A stretch of 64,000 nt of DNA from Halobium salinum (GTDB taxonomy: Archaea > Halobacteriota > Halobacteria > Halobacteriales > Haloferacaceae). Positions within the stretch are counted from its first letter, which is position 1; each line of letters starts with the position of its first letter. Both the position numbers and the translations under genes were made by a program. The notes beneath the pieces were generated by a model. The model worked only from the letters and a program-made list of their open reading frames with translations. It had not been told where the DNA came from and made no database searches. Where the stretch lies: positions 1 through 64,000 of the forward strand of contig NZ_JAODIW010000004.1 in assembly GCF_026586625.1 (NCBI RefSeq), read 5' to 3'. Of the stretch, positions 8,651 through 17,457 are shown piece after piece.

Positions 8651-9280
8651 TCAGTACTTCACCGCGTCGAACACCCGGCGGTCGCCCGCGAGGTTCGCAC
8701 GGAGCGCGTCGTCGAGGTCCGACGTGGCGAGCACCGACTCGAAGTCCGTCTGGAAGCGGTGGTTGACGCTGACGGCCTCGCGGGCGGTGTCGAGCACCCG
8801 GCGGTAGCGCCGGACCGCCGACACGTCGGCGCCGAGGTCCTGAGCGACCGTCGCGTCGTCCGCACCGGCCTCGAAGCGCTCGCGGAGGGCGTCCGCGTCG
8901 GCGCCGGCGGGCGGGGTCGCGTCCTCGTCGCGGAGGAGGTGGAGGTCGATGCGGGCGGCGACGACCGTGTCGGGGTCGGTGTCGAGCGTCTCGGCGAGCG
9001 CCGCGTCCGAGCGGTCGGCGTAGAAGCCGCGGACGACGCGAACGAGGGTCGCGTCGTCGAGGTCGGTGGTGAACGCGTACCGCTCGCGCATCCGGGTGAC
9101 GACGGCCGCGAGGTCGTCGTCGACTTCGCTCTCGGAGGGGATGCGGCCGCGGCGGGCCTGCTGGCGCTCGACGAAGGTGGGCGTCGCGTCGCCGGTGACG
9201 GCCGTGAAGATGCGGCGGAGGCGCTCGGTGCGCTCGGCGGTCCGTTCGTCGGTCTTTTCGGAGGAGGTTCGGGTGGCCAT
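8651..9280 (-). CDS. Conditioned-medium-induced protein 4-like DNA-associated protein
   Basis: This is a 209-residue acidic helical protein. Its C-terminal tail (VNHRFQTDFESVL to GDRRVFDAVKY) resembles the haloarchaeal family annotated as conditioned medium-induced protein 4. Residues ~85-180 look like two consecutive helix-turn-helix-like units (DATLVRVVRGFYADRSDAAL and DDATVAQDLGADVSAVRRYR), so a DNA-binding regulatory role is plausible. The ATG at 9280 is chosen because the longer frame upstream is Arg/Pro-rich. It is transcribed alone. The family assignment rests on memory of the C-terminal motif and is moderate; the molecular function is unknown. Confidence 0.65.
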   Translation of the reverse strand: MATRTSSEKTDERTAERTERLRRIFTAVTGDATPTFVERQQARRGRIPSESEVDDDLAAVVTRMRERYAFTTDLDDATLVRVVRGFYADRSDAALAETLDTDPDTVVAARIDLHLLRDEDATPPAGADADALRERFEAGADDATVAQDLGADVSAVRRYRRVLDTAREAVSVNHRFQTDFESVLATSDLDDALRANLAGDRRVFDAVKY

Positions 9281-9499
9281 GGTGGTTCGTGAATCGACCC
9301 TGAAGGTCGTGACTCCGGGCTGGGACGCAAACAGCGGGCTCGTCGCCGGCTGCCGACCCGGTAGGGCCGACTGCCCGTCGATTCGAGAACGTCCCACGTC
9401 AGGAGAGTTTCGTCGGTTACTCTAAGCACGCTGAGGATATAGCCTGCGCGGTGGACGGACGGGAGAGGGATGACGTTGAACCGGTGTCGACGCCGGGTT

Positions 9500-10318
9500 C
9501 TACTCCCCGATGAGCGCGCGAATCCGTTCGACGTGCTCGGCGAACGCCGCGTCGGTGCGCTCGCGAGGCCGGTCGAGGTCGACCGACACGACCTCGCGGA
9601 CCTGCCCGGGGTTCGCCGCCATGACGACGACGCGGTCGGCGAGGGTCACCGCCTCCTCCACGTCGTGGGTGACGAAGAGGACCGTCTTCCCCGTCGCGCC
9701 CCAGATGTCGAGTAGCTCCCCGTGGAGCATGTCTCGGGTCTGGGCGTCGACGCTCCCGAACGGCTCGTCCATCAGGAGGATGTCGGGGTCGACCGCGAGC
9801 GCCCGGGCGATGCCGACGCGCTGTTTCATCCCGCCGGAGAGCTCTTTGGGGTAGGCGTCGGCGAACTCGGTTAGCCCGACGAGGTCGAGCATCTCGCGGA
9901 CGCGCGCCCGGCGCTCCTCCCCGCCGAGCCCCTGCTGTTCCAGTCCGAAGGCGACGTTCTCTGCGACGGTGCGCCACGGGAACAACCCGTACTCCTGAAA
10001 CACCATCCCGCGGTCGGTGCCGGGGCCGTCGACGCGCTCGCCGCTCAGTCGGACCTCCCCGCTCGTGGGGGATTCGAGCCCCGCGATGGTGCGAAACAGC
10101 GTGGTCTTCCCACAGCCGGAGGGGCCGACGATGCAGACGAACTCCCCCTCGTCGACGGCGAAGTCGACGCCGGAGAGCGCCTGGACCGTCTGGCGGTCGG
10201 AATCGTAGCGTTTCCCGAGGTCGGCGACGCGGACCGCGGCGGTGTCGGAGGTACCGGAGGTGTCGGAGGCGGTGTCGGCGGTCGACCCCTCCTCCCGTAC
10301 GTCGTTCACGCCCGCCAT
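9500..10318 (-). CDS. ABC transporter ATP-binding protein, NitT/TauT type
   Basis: This 272-residue cytoplasmic ATPase energises the importer encoded with it. It shows Walker A GPSGCGKTT, a Q-loop (FQEYGLFPW), the signature LSGGMKQR, Walker B ILLMDEPFGS and the H-switch FVTHDVEEA. The family pattern matches the nitrate/sulfonate/taurine (NrtD/SsuB/TauB) group. The first ~30 residues are a Ser/Thr/Asp-rich extension. The ATG start overlaps the permease stop by 13 nt, so the gene is third in the binding protein-permease-ATPase operon. The substrate cannot be assigned: nitrate, sulfonates, and thiamine or riboflavin precursors all use this family. Confidence 0.92.
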   Translation of the reverse strand: MAGVNDVREEGSTADTASDTSGTSDTAAVRVADLGKRYDSDRQTVQALSGVDFAVDEGEFVCIVGPSGCGKTTLFRTIAGLESPTSGEVRLSGERVDGPGTDRGMVFQEYGLFPWRTVAENVAFGLEQQGLGGEERRARVREMLDLVGLTEFADAYPKELSGGMKQRVGIARALAVDPDILLMDEPFGSVDAQTRDMLHGELLDIWGATGKTVLFVTHDVEEAVTLADRVVVMAANPGQVREVVSVDLDRPRERTDAAFAEHVERIRALIGE

Positions 10319-11214
10319 TCGAGCGCCCTCCGTTCGACCCGCCGGAACAGCCCGTCGCTCACGAGGAACACGGCGCTGATGACGAGCATGTACGCCACCG
10401 AGACGTCCATCGCGAGGTTCTGGGCCGCGTTGATTATCTGGAAGCCGATGCCCGGCGCACCGAACAGCTCGGCGGCGACGACGATCATCCAGCACTGGCC
10501 GATGCTCGTGCGGATGCCCGTCAGGATGGAGGGCGACGCCGCCGGCAGGACGACCTTTCGCACCATCGTGAGGTCGTCGTCGACGCCGAGGCTCGCGGCG
10601 ACCTCCTTGAGGTCCGTCGGGACCCCCTCGACGCCGCTGTAGGCGTTGTAGAAGTTGATCCAGAACGCCCCGATGCCGACGATGAACGCCGCGCCGGAGT
10701 GGTTGACGCCGAGCCAGATGATGGCGAAGGCTATCCACGCGAGCGGCGGAATCGGCCGCAGGACGCGCGTGACCGGCGTCAGCGCCGCGTCGAGCGCCCG
10801 GCTCCACCCCATCGCGACGCCGACTGCGACGCCGAGGACGCTCCCGACCAGCAGGCCGGGGACGTAGTGATACAGGCTCTCGACCAGTTTGACGAGCATC
10901 CGGGTGGCACCGAGTTCGACCCCCAGAACGGGGAGGGTGAACGTCGCCGGCGCGGTGAGTTCGGTGACGAACGCGCCCGCGACAGCGACCGGCGAGGGGA
11001 GGAGGATGCCTCCGACGGCGGCGGCCGCGAGGTGCCAGACGACGAGGAATCCTGCGGTGCCGAGCACCCCCAGTCCGAGTCGTCGTAGCGCCCCTTCGCC
11101 GCCCGTCTCCGCCTCGGTGTCACCCCCGCCGAGGAGTCGGCCGAGGAGCCCCGACTCGCCGTCGGTCCCGGCGGTCAGCCCGCCGACGCCGACGGTGCCG
11201 TCCTTCTCGCTCAT
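10306..11214 (-). CDS. ABC transporter permease, NitT/TauT type
   Basis: This is a 302-residue inner-membrane permease with about six membrane segments. The conserved EAA loop is visible as EVAASLGVDDDLTMVRKVVLP, which contacts the ATPase. A ~45-residue polar N-terminal extension (MSEKDGTVGVGG onward) is longer than usual. The conserved C-terminal pattern GIRTSIGQCWMIVVAAELFG is typical of the BPD_transp_1 fold in the SsuC/TauC family. The start codon overlaps the stop of the binding-protein gene by 4 nt (ATGA), which supports translational coupling. It is the second gene of the operon. Confidence 0.92.
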   Translation of the reverse strand: MSEKDGTVGVGGLTAGTDGESGLLGRLLGGGDTEAETGGEGALRRLGLGVLGTAGFLVVWHLAAAAVGGILLPSPVAVAGAFVTELTAPATFTLPVLGVELGATRMLVKLVESLYHYVPGLLVGSVLGVAVGVAMGWSRALDAALTPVTRVLRPIPPLAWIAFAIIWLGVNHSGAAFIVGIGAFWINFYNAYSGVEGVPTDLKEVAASLGVDDDLTMVRKVVLPAASPSILTGIRTSIGQCWMIVVAAELFGAPGIGFQIINAAQNLAMDVSVAYMLVISAVFLVSDGLFRRVERRALEWRA

Positions 11215-12275
11215 AGGGAGTCCCAGACCCCGTAGTCGAACAGCTCCTCGACGGTGAGTTCCTGTTCGGTCTTCCTCGCCTGCTGGGCGTAGTCGGCGAA
11301 GATTTTCGCGCCCGACTCGATCTCGTGCGGGTTCGAGATGAACGCCGAGGCCCGGGAGTCCATCGCCCTCCGTGCCGTCTCGACGGGGAGGGCCTCCTCG
11401 CCGATGACCGTCGAGGCGTGCTGTGCCGCCGTCTCGGGGTTCTCGTTCACGAACCGCGTGGCTCGGCGGTGCTGGCGGACGAACTCGGTGGCGACCTCGC
11501 GGTTCTCCTCCCGCAACCGGTCGTGCATCAGCGTCACCGCCGCCGGCTGGCCAGGCATGAAGTCGCCGGCCCAGGCGATGGACTGGAACGGCGCCCCCCG
11601 CGCCTCGACGATGGTCGGCACCGGCTCCATGATGCTCGTGCCGTCTATCTTCCCCGAGAGGAGCGCCTGCCGAACCGGTCCGGCGCCCGCCAGCGCGGTG
11701 ATCTCCACGTCGTTCTCGGGGTCGACGCCGACCTCCTGTTCGAGCCAGTAGCGAAGCAGGATGTCGGGGACCGAGCCGGGTGGGAACGTGCCGAACTTGA
11801 ACTTCCGACCCGTCTGCTCTTCGAACTTCGCGAACGCCTCGTTGCCGTGTTCCTCCCACATCGCCGCGAACTCGTCGGTCGCGAGAATCTGCATCGCGTC
11901 CCTGATGTTCGCGGCGGTGATGGACGAGGGGATGCCCTTGTCCATCACGATCATCGCCGGGACGATGCCGAACATCATCACGTCGAAATCACCCTTCGCG
12001 GAGGCCTGGACGATGCTCGGACCGTCCGAGAAGACCTTCCCGGACACGTCGGGTCCGAGTTCGTCGAAGTACCCCTCCTCCTGCATGACGAAGTACTGCA
12101 TGTCGGGGTAGATGGGCATGTACGCGACGCGAATCTCGTCGAGGCCGCCGCCTCCACCTCCCCCGCCGAGACTGCTGAGACAGCCCGAGAGCCCGGCGAC
12201 ACCGACGGCACCTGCGCCCGCGAGGAACGACCGCCGCGACGGGCGGCTCGAACCCTTCGAATCGTAGTCGGTCAT
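11211..12275 (-). CDS. ABC transporter substrate-binding lipoprotein, NitT/TauT type
   Basis: This 354-residue lipoprotein captures substrate outside the cell. A Tat-type signal (SSRPSRRSFLAGAG) leads to a lipobox cysteine in LSGC. A Gly-rich tether of about nine glycines follows before the mature domain (DEIRVAYMPIYPDMQYFVMQ), which is the periplasmic-binding type II fold of the SsuA/TauA/NMT1 family. Segments such as KFGTFPPGSVPDILLRYWL and KIDGTSIMEPVPTIVEA match the family's ligand-cleft regions. It is the first gene of the operon and overlaps the permease start by 4 nt. The ligand is unknown. Confidence 0.9.
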   Translation of the reverse strand: MTDYDSKGSSRPSRRSFLAGAGAVGVAGLSGCLSSLGGGGGGGGLDEIRVAYMPIYPDMQYFVMQEEGYFDELGPDVSGKVFSDGPSIVQASAKGDFDVMMFGIVPAMIVMDKGIPSSITAANIRDAMQILATDEFAAMWEEHGNEAFAKFEEQTGRKFKFGTFPPGSVPDILLRYWLEQEVGVDPENDVEITALAGAGPVRQALLSGKIDGTSIMEPVPTIVEARGAPFQSIAWAGDFMPGQPAAVTLMHDRLREENREVATEFVRQHRRATRFVNENPETAAQHASTVIGEEALPVETARRAMDSRASAFISNPHEIESGAKIFADYAQQARKTEQELTVEELFDYGVWDSL

Positions 12276-12488
12276 CGCCCTCCGTACGCGTTCGTCCCTT
12301 AGTCGGCCTTCGTCACCGGTAACGGTCATTGGTAGCTGTCGGGGGCGTCCGGAGGGACAAACTGCGCGCGTTGGAGTACGTACCGCGTGTATTCGAGCGA
12401 ATATCGGCGGAGAAGCCCGACGAGGACGTCGCAGGAAGCGGCGAGTAGTGCCGGATGGTGGCCGCGACTTGCAGGAACGACTAGGCAA

Positions 12489-12497
12489 GAACTATTC
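12489..12497 (+). promoter_or_regulatory. TATA-like box of the aminotransferase gene
   Basis: The element gaactattc lies about 28 nt before the ATG at 12521, giving leaderless spacing. Confidence 0.45.
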
Positions 12498-12520
12498 CGG
12501 CGGGCCTCCCGCGAGTAGTC

Positions 12521-13642
12521 ATGACGGAGTTCTCGGAGCGAGTGGAGCAGGTGTCCATCAGCGGCATCCGCGAGGTGTTCGAGGCGGCCGGCGAAGACGC
12601 CATCAACCTCGGGCTCGGTCAGCCCGACTTCCCGACCCCGCGACACGCCCGCGAGGCCGCAGTCGAGGCCATCGAGTCGGGCGCCGCCGACGGCTACACC
12701 TCCAACAAGGGGACTTACGAACTGCGCGAGGCGCTATCGGCGAAGTACGGCCGCGACTACGACCTCGACCTCGACCCCGAGCAGTTCATCGCCACGGCGG
12801 GCGGGAGCGAGGCGCTCCACATCGCGATGGAGGCCCACGTCGACCACGGTCAGGAGGTCGTCTTCCCCGACCCCGGGTTCGTCGCCTACGACGCCCTCAC
12901 CCGACTGGCGGGCGGCGACCCGAAGCCGGTCCCACTCCGCGAAGACCTCACCCTCGACCCCGCGGCCGTCGAGGAGGCCATCACCGACGACACCGCCGCG
13001 TTCGTCGTCAACTCGCCCGGCAACCCGACCGGCGCCGTCTCGTCCGAGGAGGACGTCCGAGAGTTCGCCCGCATCGCCGACGAGCACGACGTGCTCTGTA
13101 TCTCCGACGAGGTGTACGAACACATCGTCTTCGAGGGCGAACACCGCTCGCCGATGGAGTTCGCCGACTCTGACAACGTCGTCGTCGTCGGCGCCTGCTC
13201 GAAGAGCTACTCCATGACCGGGTGGCGACTCGGCTGGATTACGGGCGCGACGAGGCGAATCGAGCGCATGCTTCGGGTCCACCAGTACGTGCAGGCGTGC
13301 GCGTCGGCTCCGGCGCAGTACGCCGCCGAGGCGGCCATCTCGGGCGACCAGACCGTCGTCGACGAGATGGTCCAGACGTTCCGCGAGCGCCGCGACCTGC
13401 TCCTCTCCGGCCTCGACGACATCGGCATCGAGGTGCCGACCCCCCACGGCGCCTTCTACGCGATGCCGAAGGTGCCCGAGGGGTTCGTCGACGAGTGTAT
13501 CGAGCGCGGCGTCGTCGTCGTCCCCGGCGAGGCGTTCGGCGAGCACGGCGCCGGCTACGCTCGCATCTCCTACGCGACGGCGACCGAGGAGATAGAGGAG
13601 GCACTCGAAATCATGGCCGAGGCGTACGACGCGGTGCAGTAA
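12521..13642 (+). CDS. Class I/II pyridoxal-phosphate aminotransferase
   Basis: This 373-residue cytoplasmic PLP enzyme of fold type I transfers amino groups between an amino acid (aspartate, aromatic or similar) and a 2-oxoacid. Signature features are LGLGQPDFPTP near residue 32, NSPGNPTGAV, the DEVYEHIVF segment whose Asp contacts the PLP pyridine nitrogen, the PLP-lysine in CSKSYSMTGWRLGW, and the substrate-carboxylate arginine in YARISYAT. Length and motifs fit the AspC/PatA group. The ATG has a TATA-like box 28 nt upstream. It is monocistronic. Substrate specificity cannot be assigned from sequence. Confidence 0.93.
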   Translation: MTEFSERVEQVSISGIREVFEAAGEDAINLGLGQPDFPTPRHAREAAVEAIESGAADGYTSNKGTYELREALSAKYGRDYDLDLDPEQFIATAGGSEALHIAMEAHVDHGQEVVFPDPGFVAYDALTRLAGGDPKPVPLREDLTLDPAAVEEAITDDTAAFVVNSPGNPTGAVSSEEDVREFARIADEHDVLCISDEVYEHIVFEGEHRSPMEFADSDNVVVVGACSKSYSMTGWRLGWITGATRRIERMLRVHQYVQACASAPAQYAAEAAISGDQTVVDEMVQTFRERRDLLLSGLDDIGIEVPTPHGAFYAMPKVPEGFVDECIERGVVVVPGEAFGEHGAGYARISYATATEEIEEALEIMAEAYDAVQ

Positions 13643-13696
13643 GGAGTATTCTCGGCACTCTTCTCGGAATACCAACAATAATCGGCTTCAGAGAGA

Positions 13697-13705
13697 CGTT
13701 TAGTG
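13697..13705 (+). promoter_or_regulatory. TATA-like box of the flavin reductase gene
   Basis: The element acgtttagt is centred about 31 nt before the ATG at 13731. Confidence 0.45.
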
Positions 13706-13730
13706 GGGACTCACCGAACGTGAGGACGAG

Positions 13731-14330
13731 ATGGACCCTCCACACGAAGTCCACGTCGCCGCCATCTGTGGCAGCCTCCGCGACGACAGCAGGACCAGAA
13801 CCGCCCTCCGCGTCGCCCTGGACGCGGCCGAAGCCGCCGGCGCCGAGACGACGCTCGTCGACCTCCGTGAGTACGACCTCCCACCCATCGACGCCGACGA
13901 CGGCGACGCCGGGGACGCGCCGGCGCTTCGCCAGGCGGTCGCCGAGGCCGACGCCGTCCTCCTCGGCACGCCGAACTACCACGGGTCGTTCTCGGCGCCG
14001 CTGAAGAACGCCCTCGACTACTGCGGTCGCGACGAGTTCGGGGGGACGACGGTCGGCCTGCTCGAAGTCGCCGGCGGGAGCTTCCCGACGCGACCGCTCG
14101 AACACCTCCGCACCGTCTGCCGGACGCTGAACGCGTGGACTCTCCCACACGAGGTCGGGATGCCGAACTCCGCTTCGACCGTTCGCGACGGCGAAATCGT
14201 CGACGACCGGGTCGCCGCTCGGGTGGCGGAGTTGGGCGAGACAGCCGTCCGCTACGCCGGCGTCGACCGGTATCCCGAACTCGTTGCCGGTGCCGACGAG
14301 GGCGCCCTCGAACCGACGGTCGGGGACTGA
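13731..14330 (+). CDS. NADPH-dependent FMN reductase family flavoprotein
   Basis: This 199-residue flavodoxin-fold protein is predicted to reduce FMN or quinone-like substrates with NAD(P)H. The phosphate-binding loop CGSLRDDSRTRTAL near residue 13 and the flavin-contacting TPNYHGSFSAPLKNALDYCGRDEFGG match the NADPH-dependent FMN reductase family. A Rossmann-like pattern of beta strands and helices runs throughout. It is transcribed alone after the aminotransferase and immediately precedes a decayed cyclodeaminase remnant. The physiological substrate is uncertain (FMN, chromate or azo compounds in relatives). Confidence 0.9.
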   Translation: MDPPHEVHVAAICGSLRDDSRTRTALRVALDAAEAAGAETTLVDLREYDLPPIDADDGDAGDAPALRQAVAEADAVLLGTPNYHGSFSAPLKNALDYCGRDEFGGTTVGLLEVAGGSFPTRPLEHLRTVCRTLNAWTLPHEVGMPNSASTVRDGEIVDDRVAARVAELGETAVRYAGVDRYPELVAGADEGALEPTVGD

Positions 14331-14417
14331 CGCGACCCGACGCCGTGACACGGTCGAACAGGTCACCGAGTTCGCCCTCAGCGAGCCGTCAACACTCCCG
14401 GCGACGTGTCGGCCGCC

Positions 14418-14645
14418 ATGCACACCGTCCTGTCCGACGACGACGCGCGGGCCGCCCTCGACTGACCGACGGCCGTCGCGGCCGACCGCGACTCGACGGT
14501 CGAACTCGACGAACTCGACGAACTCGTGACGGACCGGGAGCGAGGCCGTCGCGGGGACGAGGACCTCACCTCGTTCTGCTCGGTCGGGCTTGCGGATACC
14601 GAGGTCGTACCGATCGACGAGGCGCTCCGGCGGTACTCGGAGTAG
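14418..14645 (+). pseudogene. Collapsed ornithine cyclodeaminase/mu-crystallin family gene
   Basis: Two fragments of one family lie in the same reading frame. The first 15 codons give MHTVLSDDDARAALD, which matches the N-terminus of ornithine cyclodeaminase/mu-crystallin proteins, and end at a TGA at 14463. The same frame then continues as VAADRDSTVELDELDELVTD, a Gly-Arg-Arg segment, and LTSFCSVGLADTEVV to a TAG at 14643, matching the family's C-terminus. Only about 75 of the usual ~320-330 codons remain, so an internal deletion of roughly 250 codons is inferred. It cannot encode an active NAD-binding enzyme. A recoded or very short functional protein is unlikely. Confidence 0.75.
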
Positions 14646-14834
14646 GTCCGGGTCCGCGTCGGTTCGGAGTCGGTAGCCCGTTACGTCTCCGCGTAGCGAG
14701 GCGGACGTGCACGAACGCGCGGCCGTCGTGGCGCCACAGGGACGCCACGGCCGCGGCCGTATCGAGTTAGTCGTCCGGAGCGTGACTCACTGGCTCTCGA
14801 AGGGCTGTAGTTCGCTACACCACCGCGTCAGCGG

Positions 14835-14862
14835 GGCGAGCACGGATACACCCGTGCTCGCC
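14835..14862. terminator. 11-bp perfect hairpin between pseudogene and small minus-strand gene
   Basis: GGCGAGCACGG (14835-14845) is the perfect inverse of CCGTGCTCGCC (14852-14862) around a 6-nt loop. It sits 8 bp beyond the stop of the minus-strand gene at 14870, so it may be that gene's 3' hairpin. No U-tract follows on either strand, so a terminator role is only a suggestion. Confidence 0.45.
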
Positions 14863-14869
14863 GTGGCGC

Positions 14870-15082
14870 TCAGTCGTCCGCGATTGCCGGCTCGTCCCCC
14901 ATCTCCACGTCCTCGTTGATGAGGGCGACGAGGCTGTTGTACGGGACGAACGCGATGAGGTCGTCGTTCTCGCTGTAGAGGTCGACGCCGTGCTCGCCGT
15001 GATTGAAGTCGTCGCACTCGATGATGCCGTCGCGGATGATGGCTCGGAGCATGTGAGACGGTACCGTCTCGATGAAGTTCAA
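14870..15082 (-). CDS. Small acidic conserved-type protein
   Basis: This is a protein of 60 or 70 residues with compact beta-strand character: MLRAIIRDGIIECDDFNHGE, VDLYSENDDLIAFVPYNSL, VALINEDV, then an acidic tail. The longest start is a TTG at 15082. An ATG at 15052 would remove ten residues and is preceded by the perfect palindrome GAGACGGTACCGTCTC (15055-15070). A GAGGAG element before the TTG slightly favours the longer form. The stop of the upstream GTPase gene is only 24 bp away on the same strand, so co-transcription is likely. No family function is known to me. Confidence 0.68.
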   Translation of the reverse strand: MNFIETVPSHMLRAIIRDGIIECDDFNHGEHGVDLYSENDDLIAFVPYNSLVALINEDVEMGDEPAIADD

Positions 15083-15106
15083 CCTCGCGGCTCCTCGAGG
15101 GAGTCC

Positions 15107-16291
15107 CTACTTCGCGGTGCTGACGATTTTGATGACGTCACCCTCTTCGAGCTCCTGCTCGTCGGAGATGCGCCGGTTCTCGCGGGCGTCGACCGCGTGG
15201 AGGTAGCCGTCGCCGATGTCCGAGTGGACCGCGTAGGCGAGGTCTCGCGGCGTCGACCCGCGCGGGAGGAGGAACGCGTCGGGGAGGACGTTCCCCTGTC
15301 CGTCCGTCCACTTCGACTCGTTCTGGACCGGGAACGCGGTGAGGTGGTCGAGCAGGCCGTAGACGGCCTCGTCGAGGGCGTCCTGCACGCCGGTGCCGCC
15401 GTACTCGGTCATCACCTCGCGAATCTTTTCGAGGCCCTGCTCCTGACTCCCACTCAGGTCGCCGAGAATCTCGAAGTCCTCGTCGCCGGGGTCGTAGTCG
15501 ACGACGCCCGCCTCGACCCCTTTCCGGAGCGCGAGTTCGCCGTCGGCGGTGGCGGGGACGACCGTCTTGCCCGTCTCCTCGCGCAGTCGCTCGACCGTGC
15601 CGTCGGGCGCGGCGTCGACCTTGTTGGCGACGAGGACGATGGGTTTCGTCCGGGCGCGGAGTTCGCGGGCGAGGCGTTCGCGGTCCTCGTCGGTCCACTG
15701 GATGGGGTCTTCCGGGTACTCTACCTCGCGGAGGACGGCGGCCACGTCGTACTCGCTCGCCCCGAACCCCGTCAGGAGGTCGGTGAGCGCGTCGTCGAGG
15801 TCGAAGTCGGGCGAGCGTGACTTCCGCTGGACGGACTCCCAGTTCCGGGCGACGATGCCGGCGAGCCACTGGTTCATCTCCTCCTCGATGAAGGTGACCT
15901 CGTCGACGGGGTCGTAGCTCCCGGGTTCGACGGGTTCGCCCTCCTCGTTGGTCGCGCCGGAGGCGTCGACGACGTGGAGGATGGCGTCGGCGTTCGACAG
16001 TTCGTCGAGGAACTGGTTGCCGAGACCGCGGCCCTCGTGCGCGCCGGGGACGAGGCCGGCCACGTCGTACAGTTCGACCGGGACGTAACGCTTCCCGTCG
16101 TGGCAGTGTTCGTCGCCACAGCGCTCCTCGCGGTCGAGGCAGGGACAGCGCGTGCGAGCGTGTGTGACGCCGCGGTTGGCGTCGATGGTCGTGAACGGGT
16201 AGTTCGCGATGTCGACGTCGGCGAGGGTCGCCGCCTTGTAGAAGGTGGACTTGCCCGCGTTGGGTTTGCCCGCGAGAGCGATCGAGAGCAT
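15107..16291 (-). CDS. ychF: YchF/OLA1-like GTPase with TGS domain
   Basis: This 394-residue Obg/HflX-superfamily P-loop protein probably associates with ribosomes. G1 is GKPNAGKST (~8-16). The G2 region follows as [12 protein letters not shown]3 is [17 protein letters not shown] and G4 is NKVD. A cysteine/histidine-rich insertion ([18 protein letters not shown], ~50-70) is typical of archaeal members. The C-terminal ~90 residues form a TGS domain (ending [16 protein letters not shown]). The ATG at 16291 is the only start next to the G1 strand, and a T-rich element (gtgttttccc) lies ~24 nt upstream. It may be co-transcribed with the small gene downstream. Whether it prefers ATP, as OLA1 does, or GTP is not certain. 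Confidence 0.92.
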   Translation of the reverse strand: MLSIALAGKPNAGKSTFYKAATLADVDIANYPFTTIDANRGVTHARTRCPCLDREERCGDEHCHDGKRYVPVELYDVAGLVPGAHEGRGLGNQFLDELSNADAILHVVDASGATNEEGEPVEPGSYDPVDEVTFIEEEMNQWLAGIVARNWESVQRKSRSPDFDLDDALTDLLTGFGASEYDVAAVLREVEYPEDPIQWTDEDRERLARELRARTKPIVLVANKVDAAPDGTVERLREETGKTVVPATADGELALRKGVEAGVVDYDPGDEDFEILGDLSGSQEQGLEKIREVMTEYGGTGVQDALDEAVYGLLDHLTAFPVQNESKWTDGQGNVLPDAFLLPRGSTPRDLAYAVHSDIGDGYLHAVDARENRRISDEQELEEGDVIKIVSTAK

Positions 16292-16628
16292 AGCACACCG
16301 TTTCGGCGTGTGGGAAAACACCCTTTCGGTCGGACGAGAGACGACCGGGCCCCGTCGGTCGGGGGTGGCCAGGTCGGACGTAGTCGAGTCGAATCGGTCC
16401 GGTTCGAGTCGAGCGGACCCGACCCGGAGAACGCTTCGGAAGGGCCGGAGCGTCGGTCGCGGGAGTGGGGGAGGTCGACCGACGCCGCGGCGAGTCCCGA
16501 CGCCGGCCGGTGTCAGGGGGCTGACACACCACGTGTCGGGCGGCACCGCGGGAGCGGTGCGCCGAGTTTTGGCATTCCGGGGGCGCCAATCGCCCGTCAC
16601 TACGGGCGACTCTCCTACGTCGTCGCCG

Positions 16629-17378
16629 ATGCTCAACGTGTGGCGGGAGTACTCACGCCGTTCAAGTGCGCCGGCCGAAGGATGGATAGTTGGCCGCTAC
16701 GTACCGTCCGGCGAACTGGAGGCTCATCGCGTGTTACTGGCCGAATTCACGCTCGACCACCCGATTCTGCGCGAGACGCTTCGCTCCCGCCCCGGTCTCC
16801 GGGTCGTCTGGGAGCGCTCCGACACCAGCGGCGAACGCCGCGTCGTCCTCTGTTGGGTCGAAGGCGACGACTTCGACGGGCTCGACGCGGCGCTCGAAGC
16901 CGACCCGACCGTCGCCGACCCGACCGTCCTCACCGAGGTGGGCGGACGCCGGCTGTATCGGTTCGACCTCGCGGACGAGGGGCACCAGAAGAGCGTCTAC
17001 CCCGTCATGGTCGAGGAGAGCGGCGTCATCCGCTCGCTGACCGCGGACGCCTCCGGCTGGCACTTCCGCGTCGAGTTCCCCACCCGGGTGGCGTTCGACC
17101 GCTTCAGAGAGGTCTGTCGGGAGTACGACCTCGACATCTCGTTGGGGCGCATCCTCGCGGAGACCCCGGCCGAGCGCGACGCGGCGTTCGGCCTCACCGC
17201 CCCACAACGCGAGGCGTTGCGGGCCGCCGTCGACACCGGCTACCTCAGCATCCCGCGCGAGGCGAGCCTCGCTGAGCTCGGGGACGCGCTCGACATCTCA
17301 CAGAACGCCGCCTCCGAGCGGTTCCGGCGGGGGGTCGAGACGCTCGTGCAGAATACCGTCATCGACGGCGAGAGCTGA
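16629..17378 (+). CDS. HTH_10 (bacterio-opsin-activator-like) transcription regulator
   Basis: This is a 249-residue haloarchaeal regulator. The N-terminal ~180 residues form an alpha/beta sensing region typical of the Bat/HTH_10 group (SLTADASGWHFRVEFPTRVAF). The C-terminal 60 residues contain the HTH_10 unit LTAPQREALRAAVDTGYLSI followed by the recognition region LAELGDALDISQNAASERFR. No PAS or GAF sensor domain is present, so it is a short, probably ligand-sensing member. The start is uncertain: the ATG at 16629 is the first plausible one, while the family often begins nearer residue 25 of this frame. It is divergent from the YchF-like gene. Its target is unknown. Confidence 0.85.
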   Translation: MLNVWREYSRRSSAPAEGWIVGRYVPSGELEAHRVLLAEFTLDHPILRETLRSRPGLRVVWERSDTSGERRVVLCWVEGDDFDGLDAALEADPTVADPTVLTEVGGRRLYRFDLADEGHQKSVYPVMVEESGVIRSLTADASGWHFRVEFPTRVAFDRFREVCREYDLDISLGRILAETPAERDAAFGLTAPQREALRAAVDTGYLSIPREASLAELGDALDISQNAASERFRRGVETLVQNTVIDGES

Positions 17379-17457
17379 GGGACGGCCGGCGTCGACCGGC
17401 CGGAGGCCGCCGCCTCACCGTCCGCGGCCGGCCTCGTCTCTATCGGCCCCGACCTCG

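Noticed and set aside
15055-15070. Perfect 16-bp palindrome GAGACGGTACCGTCTC next to an alternative start of the small gene
   Set aside because: A 16-bp palindrome is expected about once in a window this size, so alone it is not evidence for an operator.
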